Source: an uncultured Pelagibacteraceae bacterium (GTDB lineage Bacteria > Pseudomonadota > Alphaproteobacteria > Pelagibacterales > Pelagibacteraceae). From it: a stretch of DNA of 64,000 bases. The position numbers were made by a program, and so were the translations under genes. Below, one piece after another: positions 11,323-25,721 of this stretch (positions are counted from its first letter, which is position 1; each line of letters begins with the position of its first letter). Location of the stretch: positions 106,280 to 170,279 of the forward strand of contig CACMIX010000003.1 in assembly GCA_902613855.1 (NCBI GenBank), written 5' to 3'. The notes under the pieces were generated by a model, which saw nothing but the letters and a program-made list of their open reading frames with translations, was not told the DNA's origin and searched no databases.

Positions 11323-12723
11323 ATGTCAGAAAAATTTCAAGCAGTAGTTATTGGTGGTGGACCTGGGGGATATGTTTGTGCGATTAGACTTTCTCAACTA
11401 GGATTAAAAACAGCTTGCATAGAGTCTAGAGGTTCTTTAGGAGGCACTTGTTTAAATGTTGGCTGTATACCATCTAAGAGTTTATTAAATTTGTCTGAGG
11501 AATTTCATAAAGTTAAAGGTTTGGCTAATAAAGGAATAGAAGTAGGAGATGTTAAGCTAAACCTAGATAAAATGATGAAAAGTAAAGATAAAGCTGTAAC
11601 CGTTCTTACAAAAGGGGTTGAATTTTTATTTAAGAAAAACAAAGTAACTTATTTCAAAGGTTATGGTAGTTTCAAATCCCAAAACGAAATTTCAATAAAA
11701 GATAATGAAAATAAAGAGACTATTATACAATCTGAAAAAACTATAATAGCAACAGGATCTGTAGCTACTTCTTTACCAGGAATTGAAATCGATGAGCAAA
11801 AAATAGTTTCATCTACTGGTGCGTTAAAGCTTGAAAAAGTTCCAAATAAAATGGTTGTTGTAGGGGGTGGTTATATTGGATTAGAAATGGGATCGGTTTG
11901 GTCAAGACTGGGTTCTGAAGTGCAGGTAGTAGAGTTTTTAGATCACATCACTCCAGGTATGGACAAAGAAATATCCTCAGAATTTATGAAAATTCTAAAA
12001 AAACAAGGCATTAAGTTTAATATGCAAAATAAAGTTGAAGCAATTAAAAAAAATAAATCTGGAGTAACAGTATCCACTGTAGATAAAGAGGGAAATAAAA
12101 ATAATTTAGATTGTGATGTAGTTTTAATTTCTGTTGGCAGGAAGGCAAATACTGAGGGCTTAAATTTAGAAACTGTTGGAGTTAAACTGGACGACAAAAA
12201 AAGAATCAAAACTGATAAATCATTTAAAACAAATTTAGAGAATATATATGCAATTGGTGATGTAATATCAGGACCCATGCTTGCTCATAAAGCTGAAGAT
12301 GAAGGTATTGCTGTTGCTGAAAACATTGCAGGACAATCAGGGCATGTCAATTATGATACTATTCCAGGTGTTGTATATACCACACCAGAAGTTGCAGCGA
12401 TTGGTAAAACTGAGGAACAATTAAAAGATTCTAAAATGAAATATAAAGTTGGAAAATTTTCATTTATGGCTAATTCAAGGGCTAAAGCTATTGATGATGC
12501 AGAAGGATTTGTGAAGATTTTAGCTGATGAAAAAACAGATAAAGTGTTGGGTGCTCATATAATAGGCCCTCATGCTGGTGAGTTGATTGCTGAAATTGGC
12601 GTTGCTATGGAATTTGGAGCTAGTTCAGAGGATATAGCACGTACATGTCATGCTCACCCAACTTTTTCAGAGGCAGTAAAAGAGGCAGCTTTATCAGTTG
12701 ATAAAAGAGCAATACACTCTTAA
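11323..12723 (+). CDS. lpdA: Dihydrolipoyl dehydrogenase (E3)
   Basis: FAD/NAD disulfide oxidoreductase that reoxidises dihydrolipoyl groups. The 466 aa protein has the FAD site GGGPGGYVCAIRL, the redox-active disulfide in GGTCLNVGCIPSKSLL, a second dinucleotide motif VVGGGYIGLEMGSVW, and the interface His-Glu pair in HAHPTFSEAV. The ATG directly follows the sucB stop, so this E3 is presumably dedicated to the 2-oxoglutarate complex. Whether it also serves pyruvate dehydrogenase or glycine cleavage cannot be judged from the window. Confidence 0.96.
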   Translation: MSEKFQAVVIGGGPGGYVCAIRLSQLGLKTACIESRGSLGGTCLNVGCIPSKSLLNLSEEFHKVKGLANKGIEVGDVKLNLDKMMKSKDKAVTVLTKGVEFLFKKNKVTYFKGYGSFKSQNEISIKDNENKETIIQSEKTIIATGSVATSLPGIEIDEQKIVSSTGALKLEKVPNKMVVVGGGYIGLEMGSVWSRLGSEVQVVEFLDHITPGMDKEISSEFMKILKKQGIKFNMQNKVEAIKKNKSGVTVSTVDKEGNKNNLDCDVVLISVGRKANTEGLNLETVGVKLDDKKRIKTDKSFKTNLENIYAIGDVISGPMLAHKAEDEGIAVAENIAGQSGHVNYDTIPGVVYTTPEVAAIGKTEEQLKDSKMKYKVGKFSFMANSRAKAIDDAEGFVKILADEKTDKVLGAHIIGPHAGELIAEIGVAMEFGASSEDIARTCHAHPTFSEAVKEAALSVDKRAIHS

Positions 12724-12744
12724 TTTTTTTTCATATTATAAAAT

Positions 12745-14700
12745 ATGAAATATCCGATTCTTTTACCAAATATATTTAATTATCCATTCACATATGAAAG
12801 TAATTTAGATTTAAAAATTGGTGAATATGTATCAGTACCCTTTGGTAAAAATAAACTTACTGGAGTAGTATGGGATAAATTAGAAGAAAATGAACAAAAA
12901 AAATTTAAATTAAAAAAAGTTTTCAAGAAATTAAAAGTTAAACCACTAAAAAAAACAACTATAAACTTTTTAAATTGGTTTTCAGAATACAATATTATTC
13001 CAAAGGGCATGGCTTTAAAATTGATGCTATTGAGCAACAATGCAATTGAAGACAATATAAAAAATAATTTTCAAGTTTTTGAAAGCAATATAAAAAATAA
13101 TTCAATAAAACTCTCTGAGGACCAAAAGAAATCTCTAAAGGAAATGGTCATTTTAAACAATAAATTTAGAGTACACGTATTACAAGGAACAACTGGATCT
13201 GGAAAAACTTTTGTTTATTTTGAGGCATTAAAATCAATAATAAAGAAGGGCTTTCAAGGCTTAATATTATTACCAGAGATAGGACTAACGGGCCAATTTG
13301 AGCAAAAATTTGTTGAATATTTTGGTTTTAATCCAGCTGTCTGGCATTCAGGAATATCTAAAAAGAAAAAAGAAATAATATGGAATGGAATTTCTAATGG
13401 CAAAATTCAAGTTATAATTGGAGCAAGATCGTCTTTATTTTTACCATTTAAAAAACTTGGAATAATTATTGTTGATGAAGAACACGATCAATCATTTAAG
13501 CAAGATGAGGGGACAACTTACAACGCGAGAGACATGGCAATAGCCAGAGCATCATTTGAAAATATTCCAATAAATCTTATAACTTCAGTTCCATCTGTTG
13601 AAACATATGAAAATATAAAAAAAGGAAAATATGGTTTATCTAGATTAAACCAGAGATATCAAAATGCTTCTCTCCCTAATTATGAAATTATAAATTTAAA
13701 TAATTCTAAGTTGGAAAAACAATCGTGGTTATCAAATGAAATTATTAAAAAGGTAAATTCTCATTTAGAAAAAAAGGATCAAGTTTTATTTTTTTTAAAC
13801 AGACGTGGGTTTTCACCACATGTATTATGCAATAAATGTTACACAAGTTTTTCATGTCCAAACTGTAGTATCAATTTAGTTTATCATAAAAATAAAGGTA
13901 ATTTGCTTTGTCATTACTGTGGATATAAATCTCATTTAAAAAGAGAATGTTCAAAAGAGGGAAATTGTGAATTTATTTTTAGTGGTCCTGGTGTTGAAAG
14001 AATATCAGATGAAGTAAAAAGAAAATTTCCAGATAAGAAAATTGAAATCTTTTCAAGTGATACAATGAATAAAAAAGACTCAATGGATAAGTTGGATAAA
14101 ATTATTAAAAATGAAACTAATATTTTAGTTGGAACTCAATTAATTTCAAAAGGATTTCATTTTCCAAGTTTAAATTGTATTGTAGTTGTCGACATCGATC
14201 TTTCATCTCAAGGACACGATTTGAGAGGAGCTGAAAAGAATTTACAACTTTATCACCAACTTTCAGGAAGAGCCGGAAGAACTGGAAAACCAGCTACGGT
14301 TTATTTTCAAACTTACAATCATGATACAAAAGTGATTGATGATATTACTAATAAAAATCCTGATATTTTTTTAGAAAGAGAGTTAGAGATTAGAAAAAAA
14401 AATAAACTTCCACCTTTTCAAAGATTTATCTCACTAATTCTTACAGGTGAAAATGAGCATAAATTAGAAACAGAGGCTTTAGGATTTAAAAATTTTATAG
14501 AAACTAAAATTGAAGGAAAAGTATTGGGCCCAGTAAATGCACCCATTTTTAGATTGAAGAGAAAATTTAGAGTTAGATTGTTAATAAGAGGAATTAAATC
14601 AATGAAAGTACAAAACTCAATCGCAAAAATTATACCAAATTATAAGTTTGGGTCTGGAATAAAACTTTCAGTTGATGTTGACCCTATAAACTTCAATTAA
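12745..14700 (+). CDS. priA: Primosomal replication restart helicase PriA
   Basis: DNA helicase that reloads the replisome at abandoned forks. At 651 aa it is shorter than the E. coli protein (about 730 aa). Visible are the N-terminal 3'-DNA-binding part (GEYVSVPFGKNKLTGVVWD), Walker A GTTGSGKT, the DEEH box in IIIVDEEHDQSFKQDEG, and eight zinc-ligand cysteines (CNKC, CPNC, CHYC, then CSKEGNC). Helicase motifs VGTQLISKGFHFP and QLSGRAGRTGKP follow. The last cysteine pair is spaced CX5C rather than CX2C, a small oddity. It precedes the F1 ATPase genes on the same strand, an arrangement I recall from other alphaproteobacteria. Confidence 0.95.
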   Translation: MKYPILLPNIFNYPFTYESNLDLKIGEYVSVPFGKNKLTGVVWDKLEENEQKKFKLKKVFKKLKVKPLKKTTINFLNWFSEYNIIPKGMALKLMLLSNNAIEDNIKNNFQVFESNIKNNSIKLSEDQKKSLKEMVILNNKFRVHVLQGTTGSGKTFVYFEALKSIIKKGFQGLILLPEIGLTGQFEQKFVEYFGFNPAVWHSGISKKKKEIIWNGISNGKIQVIIGARSSLFLPFKKLGIIIVDEEHDQSFKQDEGTTYNARDMAIARASFENIPINLITSVPSVETYENIKKGKYGLSRLNQRYQNASLPNYEIINLNNSKLEKQSWLSNEIIKKVNSHLEKKDQVLFFLNRRGFSPHVLCNKCYTSFSCPNCSINLVYHKNKGNLLCHYCGYKSHLKRECSKEGNCEFIFSGPGVERISDEVKRKFPDKKIEIFSSDTMNKKDSMDKLDKIIKNETNILVGTQLISKGFHFPSLNCIVVVDIDLSSQGHDLRGAEKNLQLYHQLSGRAGRTGKPATVYFQTYNHDTKVIDDITNKNPDIFLERELEIRKKNKLPPFQRFISLILTGENEHKLETEALGFKNFIETKIEGKVLGPVNAPIFRLKRKFRVRLLIRGIKSMKVQNSIAKIIPNYKFGSGIKLSVDVDPINFN

Positions 14701-14808
14701 TGAGTAAAAAAACGCCTTTTTAACAAATCGGTTACTTGAAGACATAAAGGTCATATGCTAATTAAAGCCTGATTTTAATTTAATCTTCAACATTATATAG
14801 GAACAAAG
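14701..14808 (+). other. Intergenic leader of the F1 ATPase operon
   Basis: This 108 bp space between priA and atpH is one of the larger gaps. It contains a weak promoter candidate, TTACTT at 14732-14737 and TATGCT at 14754-14759 with a 16 bp spacer, and AGGA about 7 nt before the TTG start of atpH. An AAAAAACGCCTTTTT motif near 14706 could form only a short A/T stem and is not a convincing terminator. No RNA gene is recognised. Confidence 0.25.
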
Positions 14809-15366
14809 TTGAGCAAAGACACGGGATTTTCAATAACTTCAGCCGAAAGATATTCGCTTGCACTTTATGAGCTATCTAACGAAAGCAATCTTTTGACTCA
14901 AATTGAGGAACAGTGTTCATCTGTCTTAGAATTGATAAACACAAGTGATGACTTTAAAAATTTAATTAAAGATCCAACAACAAAACAGGATGATTTATTA
15001 AAAATTACAAATTCAATTTCAGAAAATTATAAATTTGAAATTTTATTTAAAAATTTTTTAAATTTTTTAATTCAAAAAAGAAGGTTCTTTTTTTTAGAGA
15101 GAATTCTTAAAAGTTTTGTTGAGATATGTTCAAAAAAAAGAGGTGAACTTAAGGCAGAATTAAAATCAGCAAAAGAATTATCTAGTGATGAAATAACTAA
15201 AATTACAGAGGAGCTCACCAAAAATTTTAGCTCAAAAATAAAATTAAACTACAAATATGATAAAAGTTTAATAGGAGGTTTAGTACTTCAAGTAGGAAGT
15301 ACTATGGTTGACACCTCAATTAAAAATAAATTACAACAAATTGAAAACAGAATGATAGAGGCATAA
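14809..15366 (+). CDS. atpH: ATP synthase F1 delta subunit
   Basis: Stalk subunit tying F1 to the peripheral stator. The 185 aa protein begins at TTG, preceded by AGGA, and starts MSKDTGFSITSAERYSLALYEL, the typical N-terminus of the OSCP/delta family. The C-terminal DKSLIGGLVLQVGSTMVDTSI segment is diagnostic. It leads the operon atpHAGDC and ends one base before the atpA ATG. No F0 genes (atpB, atpE, atpF) are nearby, as in other alphaproteobacteria where F0 is a separate operon. Confidence 0.95.
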   Translation: MSKDTGFSITSAERYSLALYELSNESNLLTQIEEQCSSVLELINTSDDFKNLIKDPTTKQDDLLKITNSISENYKFEILFKNFLNFLIQKRRFFFLERILKSFVEICSKKRGELKAELKSAKELSSDEITKITEELTKNFSSKIKLNYKYDKSLIGGLVLQVGSTMVDTSIKNKLQQIENRMIEA

Positions 15367-16902
15367 ATGGAAATCAATCCTTCAGAAGTTACAAAAATAT
15401 TAAAAGAACAAATTAAAAATTTTGGTGAAAAGACAGAGGTTACTGAAGTCGGTCAGGTATTATCCGTTGGAGATGGTATTGCTAGAATTTATGGCTTAGA
15501 TAATGTTCAGGCTGGTGAGATGGTTGAGTTTGCTGATGGTTCAAAAGGTATGGCTCTTAACTTGGAAAGTGAAAATGTTGGTGTTGTAATTTTTGGTGAC
15601 GACAGAAATATTAAAGAAGGTGATGTTGTTAAAAGAACAGGAAATATTGTTGATACACCAGTAGGAAAAGAACTTCTAGGTAGAGTGGTTGATGGTCTTG
15701 GAAATCCAATTGATGGAAAAGGAGCGCTTGATAAAAGTGTTAAAAAAACAAGGGTAGAAGTTAAAGCCCCTGGTATTATCCCGAGACAATCAGTTAGTGA
15801 ACCAATGCAAACTGGCTTAAAATCAATTGATAGTTTAGTGCCAATTGGAAGAGGTCAAAGAGAATTAATTATTGGAGATAGACAGACAGGTAAAACTGCT
15901 GTTGCTGTCGATGCAATTATAAATCAGAAAAAAATTAATGAGTCAGGTGATGAGAAACAAAAATTATACTGTATCTATGTTGCAGTAGGTCAAAAAAGAT
16001 CAACGGTGAGACAAATTCAAAAAACTTTAGAAGAAGCTGGAGCAATGGAATACACAACTATTGTTGCTGCTACAGCATCAGACTCAGCACCACTACAATT
16101 TTTAGCTCCTTATACAGGTTGTGCAATGGGTGAGTATTTTAGGGATAATGGAATGCACGCCTTAATTATTTACGATGATCTATCGAAACAAGCTGTTGCA
16201 TATAGACAAATGTCTCTTCTTTTAAGAAGACCTCCAGGAAGGGAAGCTTACCCAGGAGATGTATTTTATCTGCACAGTAGATTATTAGAAAGAGCTGCAA
16301 AACTTAGTGATGAACATGGTGGAGGATCATTAACTGCACTTCCAATAATTGAAACACAAGGAGGTGATGTTTCTGCATTTATTCCAACAAATGTGATTTC
16401 AATTACAGATGGCCAAATATTTTTAGAAACAGAGCTTTTTAACCAAGGTATTAGACCAGCAATTAACGTTGGATTGTCTGTATCGAGGGTTGGATCCTCA
16501 GCTCAAACAAAAGCCATGAAAAAAGTATCAGGCTCCATGAAACTTGAGTTAGCTCAGTATAGAGAAATGGCTGCTTTTGCTCAATTTGGATCAGATTTAG
16601 ATGCTTCTACACAACAGCTACTTAATAGAGGTTCTAAATTGACAGAACTTTTAAAGCAAAAACAATATTCACCACTGACAGTCGCAGAGCAAGTAGTATC
16701 TGTTTTTTGTGGAGTTAAAGGTTATTTGGATGACATAGATTTAAAAGATATTGCAGAGTTCGAAACAAAAATAATTGAAAAATGCAAATCTGATAAGCCT
16801 GAAATAATTGACTCTATCCAAAGTTCTGGAAAACTTGAAGAAGACAAAGAAAAACTATTAATAGAAGTAATTACTCAACTTAAACAAAACTTTAAATCAT
16901 AA
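15367..16902 (+). CDS. atpA: ATP synthase F1 alpha subunit
   Basis: Non-catalytic nucleotide-binding subunit of F1. The 511 aa protein has the P-loop GDRQTGKTA, the family segment [34 protein letters not shown] (partly quoted motif), and [12 protein letters not shown] with the arginine that completes the beta catalytic site. It directly abuts atpH and is followed 6 bp later by atpG. Sequence and length are ordinary. Confidence 0.98.
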   Translation: MEINPSEVTKILKEQIKNFGEKTEVTEVGQVLSVGDGIARIYGLDNVQAGEMVEFADGSKGMALNLESENVGVVIFGDDRNIKEGDVVKRTGNIVDTPVGKELLGRVVDGLGNPIDGKGALDKSVKKTRVEVKAPGIIPRQSVSEPMQTGLKSIDSLVPIGRGQRELIIGDRQTGKTAVAVDAIINQKKINESGDEKQKLYCIYVAVGQKRSTVRQIQKTLEEAGAMEYTTIVAATASDSAPLQFLAPYTGCAMGEYFRDNGMHALIIYDDLSKQAVAYRQMSLLLRRPPGREAYPGDVFYLHSRLLERAAKLSDEHGGGSLTALPIIETQGGDVSAFIPTNVISITDGQIFLETELFNQGIRPAINVGLSVSRVGSSAQTKAMKKVSGSMKLELAQYREMAAFAQFGSDLDASTQQLLNRGSKLTELLKQKQYSPLTVAEQVVSVFCGVKGYLDDIDLKDIAEFETKIIEKCKSDKPEIIDSIQSSGKLEEDKEKLLIEVITQLKQNFKS

Positions 16903-16908
16903 TAATAA

Positions 16909-19204
<2,296 letters not shown>

Positions 19205-19205
<1 letters not shown>

Positions 19206-19597
19206 TGAGCGAAGAATTTAAAATTGAAATTGTAAATCCAGAAAAATCTTTTTTAGTAAAAGATGACGTTTCTGAAGTTGTTGTACCTGCTTATGAAGGA
19301 GAAATGGGAATATTAAAAGATCATATTTCAATTATTTCTTTTTTAAAGCCTGGAATTATTAAAATTTTATCAAAATCAGGTGATGAAAGTTATTATATTG
19401 AAGATGGTATTGTTGAATTTAAAAATAATAATCTTTCAATTCTAACTAGCTCCATATTTAATATTGCTGATATGGATAAATCCAAGCAACAAGATTTATT
19501 GAAACAAGCAGAGGAAGAATCTGGCAAGGAAGAAATAAGTGACCAGTCTAAGTATTTAATTGATCAAAAAATTGAAGTTTTAAAAACGCTCAATTAG
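19205..19597 (+). CDS. atpC: ATP synthase F1 epsilon subunit
   Basis: Rotor subunit that can inhibit ATP hydrolysis. The 130 aa protein shows the N-terminal beta-sandwich pattern IVNPEKSFLVKDDVSEVVVPAYEGEMGILKDH and ends with a charged helical tail. It closes the F1 operon. Its stop (TAG) overlaps the stop of the convergent rppH by 4 nt, in the sequence TTAG, so no terminator fits between the two operons. Confidence 0.93.
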
Positions 19598-20067
19598 ATT
19601 AACTTTTCAACTTTTTTTTGTACTTCTTTGTAAACATGCAACTTAAAATCTACCACTACTCTAGTTAGTTGATCAAGCTCTATCCATTTCCAATCTAAAA
19701 ACTCTGGATGATGAGTGTTAATATTAATTTCCTTATCCTCACCAGTAAATCTCATTAAAAACCACTTTTGTTTCTGCCCTCTATATTTACCCTTCCAAAT
19801 AATACCTAGCAGACGTTCTGGAAGTTCATAAGTTATCATACCATCTAACTCTTTGATAAGTTTAACACTTTTAATACTAGTTTCTTCTTCTAGCTCTCTA
19901 TAAGCAGCCTTCAAAAAATCTTCACCAGAGTCAACTCCTCCCTGAGGCATCTGCCAAAAATCTTTTGGATTATCAATTCTTTTAGCTACGAATACTTTGT
20001 TTTCTTCATTTAAAACTACAATTCCCACACCACTTCTTAGTGGTAAGTTACTATATTTCTTATCCAT
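19594..20067 (-). CDS. rppH: RNA pyrophosphohydrolase (Nudix)
   Basis: By family, removes pyrophosphate from the 5' end of mRNAs to start decay, or hydrolyses dinucleoside polyphosphates. The 157 aa protein begins near LPLRSGVGIVVLNEENKVFV and holds a full Nudix box, GGVDSGEDFLKAAYRELEEE followed by T. WQMPQGGVD upstream of the box is characteristic of RppH/IalA proteins. It is the last gene of the rplU operon, 1 bp after ctpA. Confidence 0.92.
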   Translation of the reverse strand: MDKKYSNLPLRSGVGIVVLNEENKVFVAKRIDNPKDFWQMPQGGVDSGEDFLKAAYRELEEETSIKSVKLIKELDGMITYELPERLLGIIWKGKYRGQKQKWFLMRFTGEDKEININTHHPEFLDWKWIELDQLTRVVVDFKLHVYKEVQKKVEKLI

Positions 20068-20068
20068 G

Positions 20069-21208
20069 TTATCCGTTGAGTAACTTAATGGCGTAACTTA
20101 GTTGATTGTCTGTTTCACTCTTTATCTTAAAATCATCTCCGTCTTCATTGATTTCTATATCAGGTCTGACACCGACCTCAGAAATAGACTTTCCAGACGG
20201 CAAATAATATTTTGCAACAGTTAATCGTATAGCACCTTTATTTTTAAGTGGAATGATAGATTGTACAGATCCTTTTCCATAACTGTTTTCTCCAACAATT
20301 ATTGCTCTTTTATGGTCCTTTAGTGCACCAGCCACTATTTCAGAGGCAGAGGCTGAACCGTAATTAATCAATACTAACAATGTTTTTCCATCTGTAATAT
20401 CTCCTTTTTTAGCAAACCACTTTCTATTTTCTGATTTTTTTCTACTTTTTGTAGATACTATCTCCCCATTATCTAAAAAAAAATCTGAGATTGTTATAGC
20501 TTGAGATAATAGTCCTCCAGGATTATTTCTTAGATCTAAAATAAACGCATTTACACTTTCATTTTTTTTTAATTTTTTAATCTGTTTTTCAATTTGATCG
20601 CTACTATTTTCATTAAATGATGTAAGTCTTATATATCCTATATTATTTTCTAAAATTTCAGATTTGACTGATTGAATTTCTATTATTTCTCTAACAATAT
20701 TAAATGTTAGTGCTTTTTTTTCCCCTCTTCGTCTTACAGTTAGTTCTATTCCAGAACCAACCGGTCCCCTCATCAAATCTACAGCTTCTGCTAAAGATTT
20801 ACCTTGTACTTGAATATTATTAATTTTTACAATGTAGTCACCAGCTTTTAGTCCTGCCTTTGAAGCGGGTGTATCATCTATAGGTGATATTACTTTAACT
20901 ACACCAGCCTCCATACTTACTTCAATACCTAAACCTCCAAATTCACCACTTGTCTCTGTTTGCATCTGTTCAAGAATTTTTGGTGACATATATGCGGAGT
21001 AAGGATCAAGAGATTGAAGGAGACCATTGATAGCTGAGTCCATACTTTCAGATTGATTTATCTCATCTACGTATTCTTTATTTATTTTTTCTAGAACTTC
21101 ACCAAAAAGATCAATTTTTTTATAAATATCAGTCTCAGCTGTATTTAAGCTGCTATTAAAAAAAAAAATAGATAAAAAAATTATTAAATATGTTTTAAAT
21201 AATTTCAT
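20069..21208 (-). CDS. ctpA: C-terminal processing serine protease, S41 family
   Basis: Exported PDZ-containing protease that trims periplasmic substrates. I place the start at 21208, not at the track's 21244, because ATG there overlaps the rsfS stop as ATGA and begins a clear signal sequence, MKLFKTYLIIFLSIFFFN. A PDZ domain covers roughly residues 90-170 (GGLGIEVSMEAGVVKVISP, then LKAGDYIVKINN). The catalytic serine is in NYGSASASEIVAGAL and the lysine in GENSYGKGSVQS. The mature protein is about 355 aa, shorter than E. coli Prc but normal for CtpA. Confidence 0.93.
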   Translation of the reverse strand: MKLFKTYLIIFLSIFFFNSSLNTAETDIYKKIDLFGEVLEKINKEYVDEINQSESMDSAINGLLQSLDPYSAYMSPKILEQMQTETSGEFGGLGIEVSMEAGVVKVISPIDDTPASKAGLKAGDYIVKINNIQVQGKSLAEAVDLMRGPVGSGIELTVRRRGEKKALTFNIVREIIEIQSVKSEILENNIGYIRLTSFNENSSDQIEKQIKKLKKNESVNAFILDLRNNPGGLLSQAITISDFFLDNGEIVSTKSRKKSENRKWFAKKGDITDGKTLLVLINYGSASASEIVAGALKDHKRAIIVGENSYGKGSVQSIIPLKNKGAIRLTVAKYYLPSGKSISEVGVRPDIEINEDGDDFKIKSETDNQLSYAIKLLNG

Positions 21209-21555
21209 ATCATAACTTTTTCTTTCGGAATAAATTCTGACCAAATTTTTTCAAGTTCATAAAATTTTCTTTTTTCAGGATGAAAAATATGAACAATTAA
21301 ATCTATACCATCAACTAATTTCCATTCACTACTTTGTTTACCCTCAATCTTAGAATCTGGAACTCCATTTTTTTTTAACTTTTCTAAAACTTGTTCTGAT
21401 AATGACTGAATATGTCTTGAAGAGGTCCCGCTGGCAATAATCATATAATCAGCCATTGAACTCTTATCTTTTAAATCAATTGTTATTATGTCTTGTGCTT
21501 TATTAAGATCGAGAGTGTTGATTACAATCTTTTTAAGATCTGAAATTTTATCCAT
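21205..21555 (-). CDS. rsfS: Ribosomal silencing factor RsfS (Iojap)
   Basis: Binds ribosomal protein L14 and blocks subunit joining when nutrients are scarce. The 116 aa protein has the family pattern DIITIDLKDKSSMADYMIIASGTSSRHIQSL and ends with DGIDLIVHIFHPEKRKFYELEKIW. It sits downstream of nadD, the usual bacterial neighbour, and overlaps ctpA by 4 nt (ATGA). Confidence 0.94.
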   Translation of the reverse strand: MDKISDLKKIVINTLDLNKAQDIITIDLKDKSSMADYMIIASGTSSRHIQSLSEQVLEKLKKNGVPDSKIEGKQSSEWKLVDGIDLIVHIFHPEKRKFYELEKIWSEFIPKEKVMI

Positions 21556-21572
21556 TAATTAGATTTAGACTA

Positions 21573-22130
21573 TCAAATTTTTCTTAATTGAGAAGATGAA
21601 ATGTTGACTTTTTTAAATTCAATAAATTTAAGTACATCTTTATTAAGCTGCTTAAATGTCTTTGATTTTAATGAATTTTTTTTATATCCATGACGATCAA
21701 ATACTAAAATGTTGCATTTTTGTGAAATTAATTTCGACTTATGCCACTTGTGGAAGCTAATTAAATTATCTGCACCCATTAAAAAATAGATTTCTATATT
21801 TTTATTTTTTTTTAAGTGGTTGATGAGATCAATGGTTTTGTTTGATTTAATTAAGTTTTCATAAAATTTCACTTTTATAAATGAATTTGAGCCAATAATA
21901 CGTCTACATCCTTTAATTCTTTTTAAAACCGTTGTTTTACTTTCAGCTTTAAAGGGATTTTTTTTTGTTATAGCCCAGATTATATTCTGAAGTTGAAATC
22001 TCTTTTTTGCTTCTTTAGATATTGCCAAGTGTCCTTTATGTGCGGGATCAAAAGAACCTCCCAGAACCCCAATTTTGATTTTTTTAGTATTCAATTTATT
22101 TTCTTGTTTTTCCTTTACTCTTAATTTCAT
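21573..22130 (-). CDS. nadD: Nicotinate-nucleotide adenylyltransferase
   Basis: Makes nicotinate adenine dinucleotide from nicotinate mononucleotide and ATP in NAD synthesis. The 185 aa protein has the nucleotidyltransferase motif GGSFDPAHKGHLAIS and the C-terminal ISSSQLRKI, the equivalent of the ISSTxIR motif. The annotated ATG overlaps proA by 35 nt. A TTG at 22094 would instead start one base after the proA stop and remove a 12-residue basic leader, so the true start is uncertain. Function is well supported. Confidence 0.93.
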   Translation of the reverse strand: MKLRVKEKQENKLNTKKIKIGVLGGSFDPAHKGHLAISKEAKKRFQLQNIIWAITKKNPFKAESKTTVLKRIKGCRRIIGSNSFIKVKFYENLIKSNKTIDLINHLKKNKNIEIYFLMGADNLISFHKWHKSKLISQKCNILVFDRHGYKKNSLKSKTFKQLNKDVLKFIEFKKVNISSSQLRKI

Positions 22131-23346
22131 ATTTATAAGAAACTAATTGATTTAATCCTACAGGTCCTCTCGGAGGTAATATATTTGTAGAAATTCCTAC
22201 TTCTCCACCGAATCCAAATTCTCCACCGTCAGCAAATTGAGTTGATGTATTATGCATAGCGATTGAGCTTTTAATATTTCTTAAAAAGTTTTTGGCTGTT
22301 TTTTTATTATTTGTAATTATACAATCTGTATGCATTGTTCCATATTTGTTTATATGATCAATACTTTCTTCAAGATTATTTACAATTTTTACTGATACTG
22401 CAGGTGCTAAATATTCTGTAGACCAATTTTTTTCTTTAGCTGGCAATATTTTCCCTCTGTAATACTTTTTTAAAAACCTATCTCCATATATTTTGCAATT
22501 TTTATTTTGTAGCTCATTCAAAATTGGATTACAAAAGTCTTTTGCAACTTTTTTATGAATCAGAATGGTTTCTGTTGCGCCGCAAATACTTGTATTTCTT
22601 AATTTTGCATTATAAACAACTTTTTTTGCCATAGTTAAAGTTGCATCTTTATCAACATAGGTATGACAAAGTCCTTCAAGGTGTCCAATAATGGGTACAC
22701 TAGATAAATCTTGAACTCTTTTTACTAAATTTTTTCCACCTCGTGGAATAATTACATCAATATATTTTTTCATACCTGACAGCATTATATCCACAACTTT
22801 TCTCTGTTTTATATCAATGAATTGAATAAAGTTTTCGTCAACTTTATTAACTTTAAGTGCTTTTCGAAAAATCTTTGCTAAAATGTTGTTAGTATTTATA
22901 GCCTCTGAGCCACCTTTCAAAATTACTGGATTTCCAGATTTAAAGCATAGACTAGCTACATCTGAGGTAACATTTGGCCTACTCTCGTAAATAACTCCAA
23001 TTACTCCGATTGGTATAGATACTTTTCTAATATTCAAACCATTAGGCCTTTTCCATTTTTCTAAAGTATTTCCAACTGGATCTTTTAATTTTGCAATTTT
23101 AATAATTGAATTTTGAATATCTTTTAACTTAGTTTCATTTATTAAAAGTCTACTAATTAAATTATTTTTAATACCTATTTTTCTGGCATAATTTGCATCT
23201 TTTAAGTTTTGCTTAAGTATTATTTTTTTTTCATTACCTAATAATTCTGCGTATTTATTTAATACTTTATTTTTGATTTTTGTATCAATTTTCTGTTCAA
23301 AAGCTTTTCTTGCTTTTCTTCCAACTAAATTCATATATTTGTTCAT
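22096..23346 (-). CDS. proA: Glutamate-5-semialdehyde dehydrogenase (gamma-glutamyl phosphate reductase)
   Basis: Second step of proline synthesis, reducing gamma-glutamyl phosphate with NADPH. The 416 aa aldehyde-dehydrogenase-fold protein shows IPIGVIGVIYESRPNVTSDVA, the active-site cysteine in LRNTSICGATETILIHK, and FGFGGEVGISTNILPPRGP at the C-terminus. It starts directly after proB, consistent with a coupled proBA pair inside the rplU operon. Confidence 0.96.
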   Translation of the reverse strand: MNKYMNLVGRKARKAFEQKIDTKIKNKVLNKYAELLGNEKKIILKQNLKDANYARKIGIKNNLISRLLINETKLKDIQNSIIKIAKLKDPVGNTLEKWKRPNGLNIRKVSIPIGVIGVIYESRPNVTSDVASLCFKSGNPVILKGGSEAINTNNILAKIFRKALKVNKVDENFIQFIDIKQRKVVDIMLSGMKKYIDVIIPRGGKNLVKRVQDLSSVPIIGHLEGLCHTYVDKDATLTMAKKVVYNAKLRNTSICGATETILIHKKVAKDFCNPILNELQNKNCKIYGDRFLKKYYRGKILPAKEKNWSTEYLAPAVSVKIVNNLEESIDHINKYGTMHTDCIITNNKKTAKNFLRNIKSSIAMHNTSTQFADGGEFGFGGEVGISTNILPPRGPVGLNQLVSYKYEIKSKGKTRK

Positions 23347-25450
<2,104 letters not shown>

Positions 25451-25453
25451 CTA

Positions 25454-25708
25454 TTAATTGGGTTTTACTGAAACGAAAGTTCTATCTGCTTTTGATTTTT
25501 TGAATACAACCTTACCTTTAACTACTGAAAAAATAGAATGATCTTTACCCATGCCTACATTCTCACCAGGAAAAATTTTAGTTCCTCTTTGTCTTACAAT
25601 TATATTACCAGGTACGACAGTTTCACCACCATATTTTTTAACACCCAATCTTCGTCCGGCACTATCTCGTCCGTTTCTTGATGATCCACCTGCTTTTTTT
25701 GTTGCCAT
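25454..25708 (-). CDS. rpmA: 50S ribosomal protein L27
   Basis: Ribosomal protein next to the peptidyl-transferase centre. The 84 aa protein starts [20 protein letters not shown] and contains [22 protein letters not shown], both diagnostic. The short N-terminus needs no processing beyond Met. It lies 13 bp downstream of rplU. Confidence 0.97.
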   Translation of the reverse strand: MATKKAGGSSRNGRDSAGRRLGVKKYGGETVVPGNIIVRQRGTKIFPGENVGMGKDHSIFSVVKGKVVFKKSKADRTFVSVKPN

Positions 25709-25721
25709 AATTTACCTTGTT

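Noticed and set aside
14701-14735. Terminator after priA
   Set aside because: AAAAAACGCCTTTTT could only form a short A/T stem with a four-base loop; too weak to call.
21209-21244. Upstream start for ctpA as in the ORF track
   Set aside because: It overlaps rsfS more deeply and puts a charged 12-residue leader before a good signal peptide; the ATG at 21208 gives an ATGA coupling.
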